Part shown: positions 1-10,225 of the stretch, in pieces | Numbering within the stretch: position 1 is the first letter of the stretch | How the letters are laid out: every line of letters starts with the position of its first letter | From: Trichaptum fuscoviolaceum | Lineage: Eukaryota; Basidiomycota; Agaricomycetes; Hymenochaetales; Trichaptaceae | Assembly: GCA_910574455.1 (NCBI GenBank) | Contig: CAJSYZ010000011.1 | Coordinates: 1,550,001-1,614,000 of the forward strand | Reading direction: 5' to 3' | DNA length: 64,000 bases | Program-made: the position numbers and the translations under genes | Notes under the pieces: model-generated | The model's input: only the letters and a program-made list of their open reading frames with translations | Databases searched by the model: none | Told to the model about the DNA's origin: nothing

Positions 1-99
1 AGTTTCGTAGTTTACCTCGATGACGGGCGCCTCCGTCGTAGATAGGTCATGTACTTAGCTATGCTGCAGGAATAATAAAGCCAAAAAAAAAAAAAAAAA
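1..99 (+). mobile_element. LINE copy A, 3' UTR end with poly(A)
   Basis: This is the last part of a LINE 3' untranslated region ending in AATAATAAAGCC and a run of 17 A (83-99). It is nearly identical to 8362-8463, the 3' end of LINE copy C. The coding part of this copy lies outside the window. The next base after the tail already belongs to another LINE copy, a junction type repeated at 6006 and 8463. Confidence 0.85.
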
Positions 100-244
100 G
101 GCAACCGAACTGCCACCCTCACGCTCACTGCCATCGATTTCCGCCCTCCGCGAGCAGAACACTCTTACTGCGCAGAAACAGTGGGAGGACCACCTTGCCC
201 ATGCCATCGCCTCTACTGCAGACAAGTACCTTGCAATTAATGGC
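100..244 (+). mobile_element. LINE copy B, left part (linker after RNase H)
   Basis: The forward frame encodes the stretch that in copy C (about 7400-7560) follows the RNase H domain: ATELPPS, then SALREQNTL, then ADKYLAI. The copy is 5' truncated and begins directly at the poly(A) of copy A. It stops at 244, where the Copia element is inserted, and resumes in the same frame at 5146. Positions 240-244 (ATGGC) are the left target-site duplication. Confidence 0.85.
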
Positions 245-506
245 TGTAAACGGCACACTTCTCAGACAGAGTCTGCAGTGATAGTGTAAGTGCTATATTC
301 TAAATCTAACATACAATAATTACATACCTGCAGTGATAGTGTAAGTGCTAAAGGTGCACAGGGACGTATCACTGCAGTATATATGTTACTTTCTTAGGGG
401 GTTAAATGTTCCCACGCTAGTGTACTAAGAGTCTGTGAATGAAGTAATGAATAAATGTAAAGAACAATAAGAAGAGATAAATAGAGAGGAATAAGTCACT
501 TCAACA
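245..506 (-). repeat. Copia LTR (3' LTR of element)
   Basis: This 262-bp terminal repeat matches 4879-5140 except for one base (gtctgtg here, gtccgtg in the other copy). It contains two internal copies of CTGCAGTGATAGTGTAAGTG. In element orientation it is the 3' LTR because coding is on the minus strand. It abuts LINE coding sequence on its outer side. Confidence 0.93.
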
Positions 507-516
507 CTCCCCCCTG
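507..516 (-). other. Copia polypurine tract
   Basis: On the minus strand the bases just before the 3' LTR read CAGGGGGGAG, a purine run in the position expected for the plus-strand primer of an LTR retrotransposon. It supports the LTR boundary at 506 and the minus orientation. Confidence 0.7.
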
Positions 517-529
517 ACCGAAGTCATCT

Positions 530-1501
530 CTATTTTTGAAGTCCAAGTAAACTGCACATAGTCTGCACTTTGACCCGCCCAAGAGCTTTGGTCATAATGT
601 CAGCAGGCATGTCAGCAGTAGAAAGATAAACAATAGAAATATGTCCATATTCAACCGCATCTCTAAGCCAGTAGTAGCGAAGATCAAGATGCTTCATCCG
701 GCCATGGTGCTCTGGATTATTAGCAACAGCAATGGCAGATTGGTTGTCAACATAGAGTGTAGAAGGTGAATCAAAAGTATAGCCAAATTCAGAAAATAAG
801 TTGCGAAGCCAGAGAATTTCTTGTCCTGCTGAACAAGCTGAGACAAACTCTGCTTCTGTAGTAGAAAGCGTAACAATGCCTTGCAACTTGCTTGCCCAGC
901 TAATTGCACCAGTTCTCATCTTCACAACCATTCCAGAGGTGGACCTGCCATTGTCAACATTGCCACCATGATCCGCATCAGAGTATGTAGTAAACAGCTC
1001 ATCAGCATTTGGATCAGGCGCATATGTGATCCGCATGTCCTTAGTCCCTTGGAGATACCGGCATAGGTGTTTAGCTGCTTTCCAGTGGGCCATGCCAGGG
1101 TTAGACATGTAGCGAGCAAGGACACCAACTGCATAGGCAATATCAGGCCGGGTTGCTGTGGCTAGATACATGAGGGCGCCAACTAGTTGACTGTAGGGAA
1201 TATTTTGCATTTCCGCAAGTTCTTTCTTAGTCTTGGGCGCCATGTCCTTGCTGAGCTTAAGGCCTTCTGGTAGAGGAGTGGTGACTGTGCTGCATGAACC
1301 AAGGTTGAAGCGCTCCAGAATGTCAATGATGTACTGGCGCTGAGAAATGGTGAGAGTACGTGTTTTCCGGTTTCTCTGAATGTGAACACCCAGTAGGAAT
1401 GAAGTTGGTCCCAGGTCATACAGCTTGAAGTGCTTGGCTAGCTCGTCTTTGACAAACTCATAGTTGTCCTTATGCTTGCAGGCAATGGTCATGTCATCCA
1501 C
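530..1501 (-). pseudogene. Copia pol: reverse transcriptase C-terminus and RNase H
   Basis: A 323-codon open frame starts at the YVDD catalytic motif and continues through the thumb region and the Copia RNase H, with the motifs YSDADHGG, LSTTEAEF and DNQSAI that carry its acidic residues. It ends just inside the 3' LTR boundary, the usual place. The frame is out of register with the upstream reverse transcriptase palm (1489-2397) because of a small indel near 1510-1525, so this pol is not translated as one protein without correction. It is otherwise well preserved, matching the near-identical LTRs. Confidence 0.88.
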
Positions 1502-2490
1502 ATAGACGGGTATGATGATGCCACATCACCCCGCTTGTAGACCCAAATACTGTGGTCACATCTGACAAGCGCAAATGACATGCCTTGCAGCACAGAGTTG
1601 AGTTTCTTGTGCCACTGTCTGCCAGCCTGCTTTAAGCCATAGAGAGACTTGACAAGCTTCAGCACATAGCCACGCCCAAAGTGCTCCTTGAATCCTTCCG
1701 GTTGTTGCATGTAGACATCATGGTCCATTTCGCCATTGAGAAACGCAGTTGAGATGTCAAGACTGTACAACTCAAGGTTCTCAATTGCTGCAAGCGCCAG
1801 GATAGCGCGCAGTGCTGCCCACTTGGCTGTAGGCGCAAACACTTGAGAGAATTCAAGTCCCGGACGTTGGGAGAATCCCTTAGCAACAAGTCGCGCTTTG
1901 TACCGGTCAACAGATCCATCAGCCTTTCTCTTCAGCTTAAACACCCAGCGGTTTCCAATGGCCTTCCTTCCTTCTGGCAGTCTAACCGGCTCAAATGTCC
2001 CATTCTCAATGAGACTCATGAACTCCTCTGCCGCTGCTTGCTCCCAATCATGCGCATCATGTCTGCCTTTGATATCTTTCCACTGAAGTGGTTCTCCACT
2101 ATTAGCCGCAAGCGCATTCTCAGATGTCTCTAGCATGTGCTCAAACGCCTCTTCAAACGTAAGCAGCAGCTCCTCTTCATCAACTGACATTGTGTCATCA
2201 TCATATCCATGAGTGAAATCCAATGGATCATCTGAGGATGGTTCAGGCGACTGAGATTGCCCAACTGGTGGTTCCTCAGAATGTCTGGCTGGCGGTTCAG
2301 CAGGGCGTGGTATGCGTCTGCCTGGATAGTCCATGAGTGGGTTGATGAGAGCGTCGCGTCTGGTGAAGTAAGGGCGCGGAGTGAGAGTATGTGGCATTTT
2401 AGGCCATGGTATGCTTGGCCTGGCGCGCTTTGGTGTAGGAGAGGCAGGAGGAGTGGATTCACGCTTGATGCGAGGTGCTGGTGGGGCGGT
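1489..2490 (-). pseudogene. Copia pol: linker and N-terminal reverse transcriptase
   Basis: This minus-strand frame begins in a proline- and acid-rich linker and enters the RVT_2 domain, with NRWVFKLKRKADG, ARLVAKGF, LDISTAFLNGE and SLYGLKQAGRQW, all typical of Copia. It loses frame just before the YVDD motif. A second frame change near 2480-2500 separates it from the protease frame. The integrase that should precede the linker is missing. Confidence 0.88.
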
Positions 2491-3425
2491 TTATGTGCAG
2501 GCGGATCAGGTGCAGCAGGAGGTGGCTCTGGTATGTCTGGAGTTGGTTGACGAGGTGGTATGTCATTGTCATCACTGTCATTGTCTGGAGGTGGCTGACG
2601 CGGAGGAGGTAGATCATCGGACTCATCATTGGAGTCATCAACGATGAAGTGTTGTAGCCCCCCCTGATCTAGGTCATCCGCTTCAAGCCTCAGATCAACT
2701 GGCGTTTTTGAGTTGCCAGGGAATTTACTTTCATCAAAGACAGCAGAGTCGCTGATGATTTCCTTTAGAGTGGCAGTGTGATTGTGATTGACCGTTGCGG
2801 TGAAGAGTGTCTGTTTGTTGCGCTGGAAGAGTATGGAGTGGTTGTTGATGATGATGGTGAATTGCTTGGAGCGAGAGAGGAACAGGGCCGACAAGAGATT
2901 GTTCTGTAGGTCAGGCACATGAAGCACCCGAGAGAATGCTAACTCCCGTGTTGGTTTGCCATCAATGATGGGCTGAAAGGTAACTGTGCCAACGCCTGCA
3001 GAGTAGACAATATGGTTGTCAGCAAGGCGGATTGACGTGCGGTATGGCTGATATTCAGTAAACCAGTCTCGATGGGGTGTCATGTGGCTGGTGGCGCCTG
3101 TGTCAACGATCCACTTGGTGGACGCAGTCATGGAGAGAGCAGAGTCGAAGGCAGTTGTATCCTGCATGTGATTTATGCCTTCCGAGAATGAGATCTCGGG
3201 ATCCTTTGCTTTAGCAGCAGCGGTTCCCATATCCTTGTCTTTGCTACCAACAGCAGTAAGGCTGTCACGAGCAATGATGTCTGCAAGGGCATCTTGGCGC
3301 TTGTAGCACTTGGTGTAATGGTGACCAAGGCAGGTGCAGAAGGTGCACTTGAGCTTACGGCGGCGCGAGGCTGACTTAGAGTTGTTGTGCATAGTCATTG
3401 TGTGAGCGTGCAGTGGAGTGAGCAA
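2490..3425 (-). pseudogene. Copia gag C-terminus and protease, fused past a missing integrase
   Basis: The frame opens with a zinc-knuckle-like motif (CTFCTCLGHHYTKC), then the aspartic protease active site (WIVDTGATSHMT) and the start of the pre-integrase region. It then jumps directly to a segment with VFDESKFPG, which in Copia polyproteins follows the integrase. About 300 or more residues, including the HHCC and DDE integrase parts, are therefore absent. The upstream part of gag (its RNA-binding/UBN2 region) is also not visible, so the encoded product could not be an intact Gag-Pol. Confidence 0.85.
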
Positions 3426-4866
3426 AGGAATAGGATAGGGTTGAGGACGGAGCAGTGGTCTGTCTGCACAGTGCAGATAGAAGATGGCTGTGTATTGGAG
3501 GCAGTATCAAGGCGATGGATGTGCAATGCTGCTGCACTACTATCCACACACAGTGAGAGCCGTCAAACTCAATGAGCCTTCACGTGGACGAAGGCTCACT
3601 TGCACGGATCCCCTGGGGTGAGTTCACGTGCGTGAGATATGACAGGGTACGGTATGGGGGCCGCCCTGGACAGGTGCTTCTTTGTGTATAGGAGTAATGC
3701 AGTCACAGTGTCCGCTAGACAGTGCTGGTCTGTCGGTCTAATGAAAGACCCCGCAGGCACCGCTGACGCAAAGAGGCTCTAAGCTTAAGTGAACAAGTCA
3801 CAACCGGCGAACAAAGGCCGGGGGGCGAGCTTTTGCAGTCGTAGGAATGTGAAGCAGGCAGGGAAATAACCCTTGAAATGCAGAAACAATACCACACCAG
3901 TGCTTGCACTGATTGCAAGACGTGACACACTGTCGCGTGCGATGGGAAACAAGGAACGCGCTATGCACGTCCTGTATGGGCTCAAAGCGCTGAGCACAAC
4001 GGTGCTATGCGCGAGCGAATCGCCTCCGTGGATGCGGAGATATGGGCAAGCCCCAGGAATAACCAGAGTAAGCAAGCAGCAGATGAAAGTGCAGCCCAAA
4101 TGGGGAGTGCAGGCGGCGAGCTATCAACTGTTACTGCTACCCTAGCTGTCCCGAAGATAGTGCCGGCGATTGATGAGTTTTGCGCCGAATCGAGCGAGAG
4201 TTGGGCGATAGGAAAGCCCTCGAGAAGACGAAGATGAGGGTGGTCTCGGTTTGGTGAAGGCTTGAATCAAGCCCGAGTTATGGGCGATGTTTTCGGCCAC
4301 AAGGGGAAAGTGTAGTGGTGGAGATGTCGAACCAACAAGGCCGCTGTGAGCTCAAAACTCAACGGATCGGCGCGATTGTTGCACGTAAGGAAAGGGTGCG
4401 TCGAGCAGAAGAGAATGGTGGTCTGCGCGCAGAGATCGGCGTAGTGGTTGCTCGGCAATCGTCGAAGAGAGGCGAAAATGGATGATGAGGGTGAGGTCTG
4501 ACACTGATAACAGTCTAGAAGCCCCAAATCTTCTCCAACACGTTCGAAACTTCGTGAGGTGTGTGTCCTAGTGTAGAACGACGTGTGTGCGCAAGGAGAG
4601 CGCGAACGAATCGACGGATGTTGAGGAATGAGGGGGAGACTCAATGCCAATATGGTGAGCACTAAAAGTGATGTAGAACGGCAAGAACTACACCGATAGC
4701 CCTGAAACTTCGTACAACCAATCCTTCCAGTTCCAACAATGTATCCTCCAAATTAGAGCGAAATCCGATCAATGGATGTGTCGGAAAAGCGTCCGAAAGC
4801 GGTGGGAGGATTGCTGAGGAGGTTGAGAAGGGGTGTTGTTGAAGTTTTCACTTGGGCTACTGCCCA
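3426..4866. other. Copia interior without recognisable gag
   Basis: The 1.4 kb between the 5' LTR and the zinc-knuckle frame should hold most of gag. No minus-strand frame with gag-like sequence is visible; the longest frames are about 100-130 codons on both strands and match nothing I recognise. The stretch could be a long leader, degraded gag, or host sequence picked up by the element. Confidence 0.5.
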
Positions 4867-4878
4867 AGGCTCATAACC
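4867..4878 (-). other. Copia primer-binding region
   Basis: Directly inside the 5' LTR the minus strand reads GGTTATGAGCCT. It is in the position of the tRNA primer-binding site and resembles the TGGTATCAGAGC-type sites of many Copia elements. The match to a tRNA was not tested. Confidence 0.45.
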
Positions 4879-5140
4879 TGTAAACGGCACACTTCTCAGA
4901 CAGAGTCTGCAGTGATAGTGTAAGTGCTATATTCTAAATCTAACATACAATAATTACATACCTGCAGTGATAGTGTAAGTGCTAAAGGTGCACAGGGACG
5001 TATCACTGCAGTATATATGTTACTTTCTTAGGGGGTTAAATGTTCCCACGCTAGTGTACTAAGAGTCCGTGAATGAAGTAATGAATAAATGTAAAGAACA
5101 ATAAGAAGAGATAAATAGAGAGGAATAAGTCACTTCAACA
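4879..5140 (-). repeat. Copia LTR (5' LTR of element)
   Basis: This is the partner of 245-506, identical at 261 of 262 positions. It would carry the promoter of the minus-strand transcript. The base after 5140 starts the right copy of the ATGGC target duplication. Confidence 0.93.
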
Positions 5141-5145
5141 ATGGC

Positions 5146-6006
5146 ACCCCCTCACGTCGTCCTCGTGCACTCATGCACATGTCCGACAGCCACCCACGCT
5201 CTGAGATCTCAGCAGTAGCTCAGGTACTCTGCTGTGCTGGCCCCTTTGGGGCGTACTGGATGCGCATGAGCGCTGAATACCGGCACAAACATGGTCTGAT
5301 CACCTACTGCCGTTGGCACAACCACCCCCCCTGGCCAGCCCAAACCGCCGCTCACATACTAGGTGGGTGCGAAACATTCCGCCCCTGGATTGTGAAGGTT
5401 TGGCCAGACGACGCCCCACTACCAGCTCACCATACAGAGTGGGCAGATGAACCCCTCATCGACGTGATTCGCAAGTGGCTCAAGGCCACTGGCCATCTCA
5501 CCCGACCCTCAGAGCGCACCTCAGCTGCTATCCGCCTTGCATTTGCGATGATGGAGCTAGATGGCCTCCCAACTGACCAGGACATGGACCTGACAACCCT
5601 TTGTGTGTACGTTAGGCGAGCCCTTGGACCCAGGACACAGGACGCGGACCCGGATCTTTATGATTTTGATGGTCAACTTCCAGACTTACCTCACGATCTC
5701 TGATTGCTATTTACTATGTATTTCGCTCAGCAGCCACCATTTCTCTTCTAAGCTTCCGTCTGCGCGTGTAGTGTAGGTTCGCCTACACCTTGACATGGGC
5801 GGGGTGACATGTATACCAATTTCTCCTCTTCCTTTTCTCTCCCTTAATAGGCGGTGCTCTCACTTATCATCACCGCCGCCTTCGGCGGCGGGCACCACCC
5901 GCCCAGTTTCTAGTTTAACTTGATGACGGGCGCCTCTGTAGTAGATAGGTCATGTACGTAGCTACTCTGCAGGAATAATACAGCCAAAAAAAAAAAAAAA
6001 AAAAAA
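5146..6006 (+). mobile_element. LINE copy B, right part with 3' UTR and poly(A)
   Basis: Coding resumes in the frame left at 244 and is open to a stop at 5701-5703. It matches the last 185 residues or so of the copy C protein, including SAVAQVLCCAGPFG, the zinc-binding-like TYCRWHNHPP..HILGGC segment, and the C-terminal DPDLYDF. The 3' UTR has the family features: a hairpin of GCCGCC/GGCGGC type near 5870-5890, AATAATACAGCC, and an A run at 5986-6006. The reading frame would be intact without the Copia, so the LINE was still young when hit. Confidence 0.88.
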
Positions 6007-6008
6007 TA

Positions 6009-6488
6009 CAGTCCACCTAGTGTGCTGGCGTTCAACATCATTCGCTCGTGGGGGGTCTTGCTCAGGTCAGCAAAGTTGGCCATGAGCTGGTCAGAGAGGG
6101 TGTCCCAGAGATGGTACATGCCATGTATTAGTGCCATCTCATGTTCCGGAACGGAATCAGTGGGGGGAGCAGGGCGCCCCGGTAATGGGGACAGGACAGA
6201 GGCCGTCCGCTTCTCACCCGCGCGCGGTGTTGCCGGGAAGGCCAACGGCATACCAGCATCAGAGCTAGGTGGGGGTGGTGAGGAGGGTGGTAGTACATCG
6301 AGTTCCCTTTGTCTGAGCTGTACAGGCGAGCCCAGAGCCGAGGGGACGGGGGTGGCGGTTGATGTCGTTGCCGGAGCAACAACGGTGACGGAGGGGGGTT
6401 GGCCAGTGGCGGCGGCAGCAGCAGACGCTGACGACCGACCAGGTTTGGCCGCGATAGACGGTTTCTTAGATGTGTGGCTGTCTGCCAT
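6009..6488 (-). mobile_element. Inverted LINE segment, probable ORF1 N-terminus
   Basis: A minus-strand open frame starts at an ATG at 6488 (MADSHTSKKPS) and is rich in alanine, proline and serine, then turns helical near its end (MYHLWDTLSDQL). It is bounded by the poly(A) of copy B on one side and by forward LINE coding sequence on the other. Low-complexity N-termini of this type are common in ORF1 of Tad-like LINEs, and a 5' inversion during insertion (twin priming) would give this arrangement. Identity as ORF1 is an inference; it has no diagnostic motif. Confidence 0.5.
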
Positions 6489-6524
6489 GCCTAACCGATG
6501 GGAGCGGGGGGGCTCGACCAAATC

Positions 6525-8463
6525 GGGAAGGTAGTGGTTAGAGGTCAAGAAGGATGGCCGGTTTGGTACACTGGCACCCGCCAGAAGACCCTTGTGGCTC
6601 GTCTACAGGGCGTCCAGAACACCGCTTGCAGGTGGATCCTTGGTGTTTACCGAGGCGCTTCACCGCTAAGCACCAATTACCTTTGCTCTATGCCCCCGTT
6701 TCAGTTTTATTTCAATTATCTTAAAACTAATCATGCCCTTCGCCTTTGGCGCACTCCACATTCTGTAGGTAGACGTGCTATTCCTGCAGCACAAAAACCA
6801 CGCCTGTATTCTTCTTCGCTTGCCGACCGTGTCCCGATTGCCCAACAGGTCCCTGCGTACACACACTCTCCCTGGGAGGATCCACTTGTGTTTGCTGGAG
6901 GACGCCTCAAGTTTGCCATCCCTGCCGGTCCCGTTGACACTGACACTCACCAGGCGTTTGTCTCCTCTGCCAACTCTCTGTGCACCACATCCTCCGTCCA
7001 GATCTTCACAGACGGCTCCAGACTCGAGCACAAGTCTGGCTCAGCAATTGTCGCTATGCGCGGTCAACATCGCCTGGGCTTCAGACACTGCGCTTCCCCC
7101 AAAATCGCCACTGCCACTGACGCTGAGATCTTCTCCCTTGCGTCTGCTCCAGCTTGGGCTGCCTCTCACTTCGGCCGCCACCTCCTGGAAGTGGAGTCCA
7201 TTGTCTTCCTGTCAGATTCGCTAACTGCCCTTTGCCTTGTCCGCGACTGGCCCTCAGCACCTGGCGCCCACTTACTACTCGCTTGGAAGGCAGGCATCAC
7301 CAACCTGCTGGACATTCACCCCAACCTCAAAATCGAGTTTCACTGGTGCCCGGGTCACTCAGGCGTCCCAGGAAACGAATGGGCTGATGAAGAGGCAAAG
7401 AAAGCCACAGAACTGCCACCCTCATTTTCCCTACCTTCGATATCCGCCCTCCGCGAGCAGAACACTCTCAATGCCCAGAAGCAATGGGAGGCCCATCTCG
7501 CCCATGCCACTGCCTCAACTGCCGACAAATACTTGGCAATCACAGGCCCACCAAAACGATGTCCACGCGCACTCATGGAGATGTCGGACACCTACCCCCG
7601 CGCTGAGATTTCAGCAGTTGCTCAAGTCCTCTGCTGCGCTGGCCCCTTCGGGGCGTACTGGATGCGCATGAGCCCAGAATATAGGCGCAGAAACGGCCTG
7701 ATCACCTACTGTCGTTGGCACAATCATCCCCCCTGGCCTGCCCAGACCGCCGCCCACATACTTGGTGGTTGCGAGACATTCCGCCCTTGGATTGGAAAGG
7801 TCTTGCCTAAAGGCACCCCACTCCCAGCCCACCATACAGAGTGGGCAGATGAACCCCTTATCAACGTGATTTGCAAGTGGCTTAAGTTCACTAGGCATCT
7901 CGACCGACCCACTCAGCGCACCTCAGCTGCTATCCGCCTTGCATTTGCAATGATGGAGCTAGATGGCCTCCCAACCGACCAGGACATGGACCTGACGACC
8001 CTTCGTGTGTACGTACGGCGCGCCCTTGGACCACACACTCAGGACACGGACCCGGATCTTTATGATTTTAACGGTCACGTTTCAGACCCCCCTCTTGATC
8101 TTTGATGCAACTTACTTCTTTTTATGTATGAGGCACCAGCGATCCCAGACAGAACGGTGCTTTACCCAGGTTAACGCCCAGGTACTGTGCCCGGACGCGC
8201 CCTCTTTTCTAAACTTCGTCTGTGCTTGTAGTGTAGGTTCACCTGCGCCTTGACATGGGCGTGGTGATATGTAAACCAATCTCTCCTCTTCCTTCTCCCT
8301 TCTTTAATAGGCGGTGCGCCCACTTAGCCGCCACCTTCGGTGGCGGGCACCTCCCGCCCAGTTTCGTAGTTTACCTCGATGACGGGCGCCTCCGTTGTAG
8401 ATAGGTCATGTACTTAGCTATACTGCAGGAATAATAAAGCCAAAAAAAAAAAAAAAAAAAAAA
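6525..8463 (+). mobile_element. LINE copy C (Tad-like), RT end to poly(A)
   Basis: The frame is open to a stop at 8103-8105 and covers the end of the reverse transcriptase, a full RNase H and the C-terminal region. RNase H residues are visible: IFTDGS (D), ATDAEIFSLA (E), LSDSLTAL (D) and GHSGVPGNEWADEEA (H and D). A Cys/His segment (CRWHNHPP..HILGGC) follows, as in many non-LTR elements. The 3' UTR ends AATAATAAAGCC and A 8442-8463. Endonuclease and most of the reverse transcriptase are missing, so the copy is 5' truncated. Frame integrity suggests recent insertion. Confidence 0.9.
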
Positions 8464-8824
8464 CTTTTCCCTCTTCTTGCTAACAATCCCCGTCCCCCAC
8501 ACCTATTGCTTATCCAGGAACCGCCCTGGTACAAAATTTGTACCCAACCCTCATTGACTAACCCAGATGGAGATGATGTCTTCAATGTCCCCTCCATTCC
8601 AGGTTACGTCCCCTGCCTTCCACCAGCCACCCGCCCGCAAGTGGTTACTTATGTTTCACAGTCCCTTCCAACACACTCATGGTCTATCGTCGGTGCAGCA
8701 TCACATGGCACTGATGTCCTGACTATTGAGGTTCGCTCTACTCACACTGTCCGCCTCTGCAATTACTATGGCCAGCAGGCACCAGAGAGGGTAGCCCCAA
8801 CCCCCACTTACCCAGGTGAGTCGT
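8464..8824 (+). mobile_element. LINE copy D, endonuclease N-terminus
   Basis: Directly after the poly(A) of copy C is an open frame with LLIQEPPWYK, VTYVSQSLP and DVLTIEVRS..VRLCNYY, the start of an exonuclease-endonuclease-phosphatase (APE-like) domain as found at the start of LINE ORF2. The Glu of QEPPW is the conserved metal-binding type residue. The fragment is cut at about 8815-8825, where a minus-strand Gypsy gag begins. Confidence 0.78.
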
Positions 8825-9341
8825 TTCTCTTCAGCCCGTAAGAGGCGCAAAGGGCGGTAAACAGGGCCTCCAGGCTGGCGGCTTCTGGCGGTGTCGGGAT
8901 GTCCTGGAGTCGATCGAGAATGGGTCGTGCCCAGTCTTGCGCAGGCCCCCGCAGTAGCATCAGAGCAAATGCGACCTTGCGGGTTTCGTCTAGCCCCGGA
9001 TGTTGCCCGAACAGGTAGAGCTTAATCTGATGAATCCAGTTCTCCAGCTTGGCGCGTTCACCTTCAAAGGTGTCGGGAAGCTTCATCTTGAGTCCTGCTC
9101 CACCCCCAGACGGGGAGGCGGGCTGACTCGCGATTTGTGCTTCTAACGCCCGGTTGGCGTGCTTGAGCTGGGCGACTGTGTTCTGGACCTGATTGTGTTC
9201 GTTGACTAGCTTGGCGTAGCGTTGTTCGAGGGTGTCGAGGCGATCAAGGATGGGCTGGAGTTTGTCGTCCTCCATTGTGGAGTTTGGGGACGGGAACATG
9301 AAGGTGTCTGCGAGTCCTCCCCAATTCTGGTGGGTTGACAT
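8825..9341 (-). pseudogene. Ty3/Gypsy gag, 3' truncated
   Basis: A minus-strand frame starts at ATG 9341 (MSTHQNWGGL). It has a coiled-coil-like stretch (LDTLEQRYAKLVNEHNQVQ) and then the retrotransposon gag core FEGERAKLENWIHQIKLYLFG..ALMLLRGPAQDWA. It breaks off at about 8825, within the gag core, against LINE copy D. The LTR expected upstream is present at 9430-10225. No protease or pol remains. Confidence 0.82.
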
Positions 9342-9429
9342 TGCGGGTTGGCGGTACGGGTGCGGGGGTAGAAGTAAAGAGCGTGGGGGTGTCGAGTCTG
9401 AGCGGCGGTGAGCCAGGACTTTTGACCTA

Positions 9430-10225
9430 ATGTTACGACCGTCGGGAAACATAGCGGGAAACTGGATTTCGCGACCGGGAACGAGCGTGGGAATTCAGGC
9501 GGGAAATGCGCGGGATTCTATCCAGGCGCGTCGCGGGATTCTATCCAGGCGCGTCGCGGGATTCTCAAGGCCAGCTAGGACTCTTCACTGCTTTGAACGT
9601 CAAGTAAGCGGATCCCTAAGGAAGCACTCCACAAGTAAGTATTGCGCAACTAACTACACAGGAGAAAAGAGAGAGATCGCACCTAAGGAAGCACTCCACA
9701 AGAGGTCAAAAGTGGGGTGCTCCTTACGATGCCTACAGCTATTTATCTACTTTGTAAAGACTGTATAGTTAATCTACGCTAAGTGTCCTTGCGCAATGCG
9801 CACCTATCTACTACAAAAGATACATGCTATGACCGCACTGCTAGGCATGTCCATCCCATCTCTCCAGATGGCTATGGCATGTCCGTGGACGTCAGCGTCC
9901 GGTCCGTGGCCGTGACTAGCCAGACTAGGTATGCCAGACGGTTGCAGGTCGTCACCTTGAGGTACTAGCGGATTTTTGAGCATATGTGGGTAAGTGAATG
10001 TACGTGTGCCGTGGCGGGTTGTCGTAAATGAGTGTGTGTATGCGTGCATGGTTGTCAGGACGGTGGTGCGGGGTAGGTCACGTGAGCGGGGGATCGTGCG
10101 AGTTGGGAAAGAGGTTTCGCGCCGGGAATCCAATGGCGGGATTCTCCCCGCGGGATTGTCTGCTCATGTTGGGATCCTTGGCGGGAAAGTGCGAAAAATA
10201 GGAAAAGGAGCCTGGGATCTCGACA
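9430..10225 (-). repeat. Gypsy LTR (5' LTR of truncated element)
   Basis: In element orientation the LTR begins TGTCGAGATCCC and ends GGTCGTAACA, and is followed by the gag gene. It shares its ends and a central block (a TATA-like AGTAGATAAATA, AAGGAGCACC, and two copies of GTGGAGTGCTTCCTTAGG) with the solo LTR at 10980-13491. It also has a tandem duplication of GCGGGATTCTATCCAGGCGC near 9510-9560. Length is 796 bp. Confidence 0.75.

Larger units (their letters stand above)
245..5140 (-). mobile_element. Ty1/Copia LTR retrotransposon, integrase-less
   Basis: The element is 4896 bp with two 262-bp LTRs (245-506 and 4879-5140) that begin TG and end CA, and a 5-bp target duplication ATGGC at 240-244 and 5141-5145. 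Coding runs on the minus strand in the Copia order, with a reverse transcriptase of YVDD type, so family assignment is secure. The LTRs differ at one base, which indicates recent insertion. Most of gag and the whole integrase core are absent and the pol frame is broken, so this copy is probably non-autonomous and was moved by proteins made elsewhere (inference). It sits inside LINE copy B. Confidence 0.93.

Noticed and set aside
2257..2647. Plus-strand frames of 88-97 codons
   Set aside because: They are antisense to the Copia linker, whose minus-strand reading has clear family homology.
3873..4237. Plus-strand frames inside the Copia as a captured gene
   Set aside because: About 75-90 codons with no recognised domain; kept only as a question about the region, not as a gene.
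9430..9768. 112-codon plus-strand frame
   Set aside because: It lies in the Gypsy LTR and crosses its tandem duplication; no protein features.
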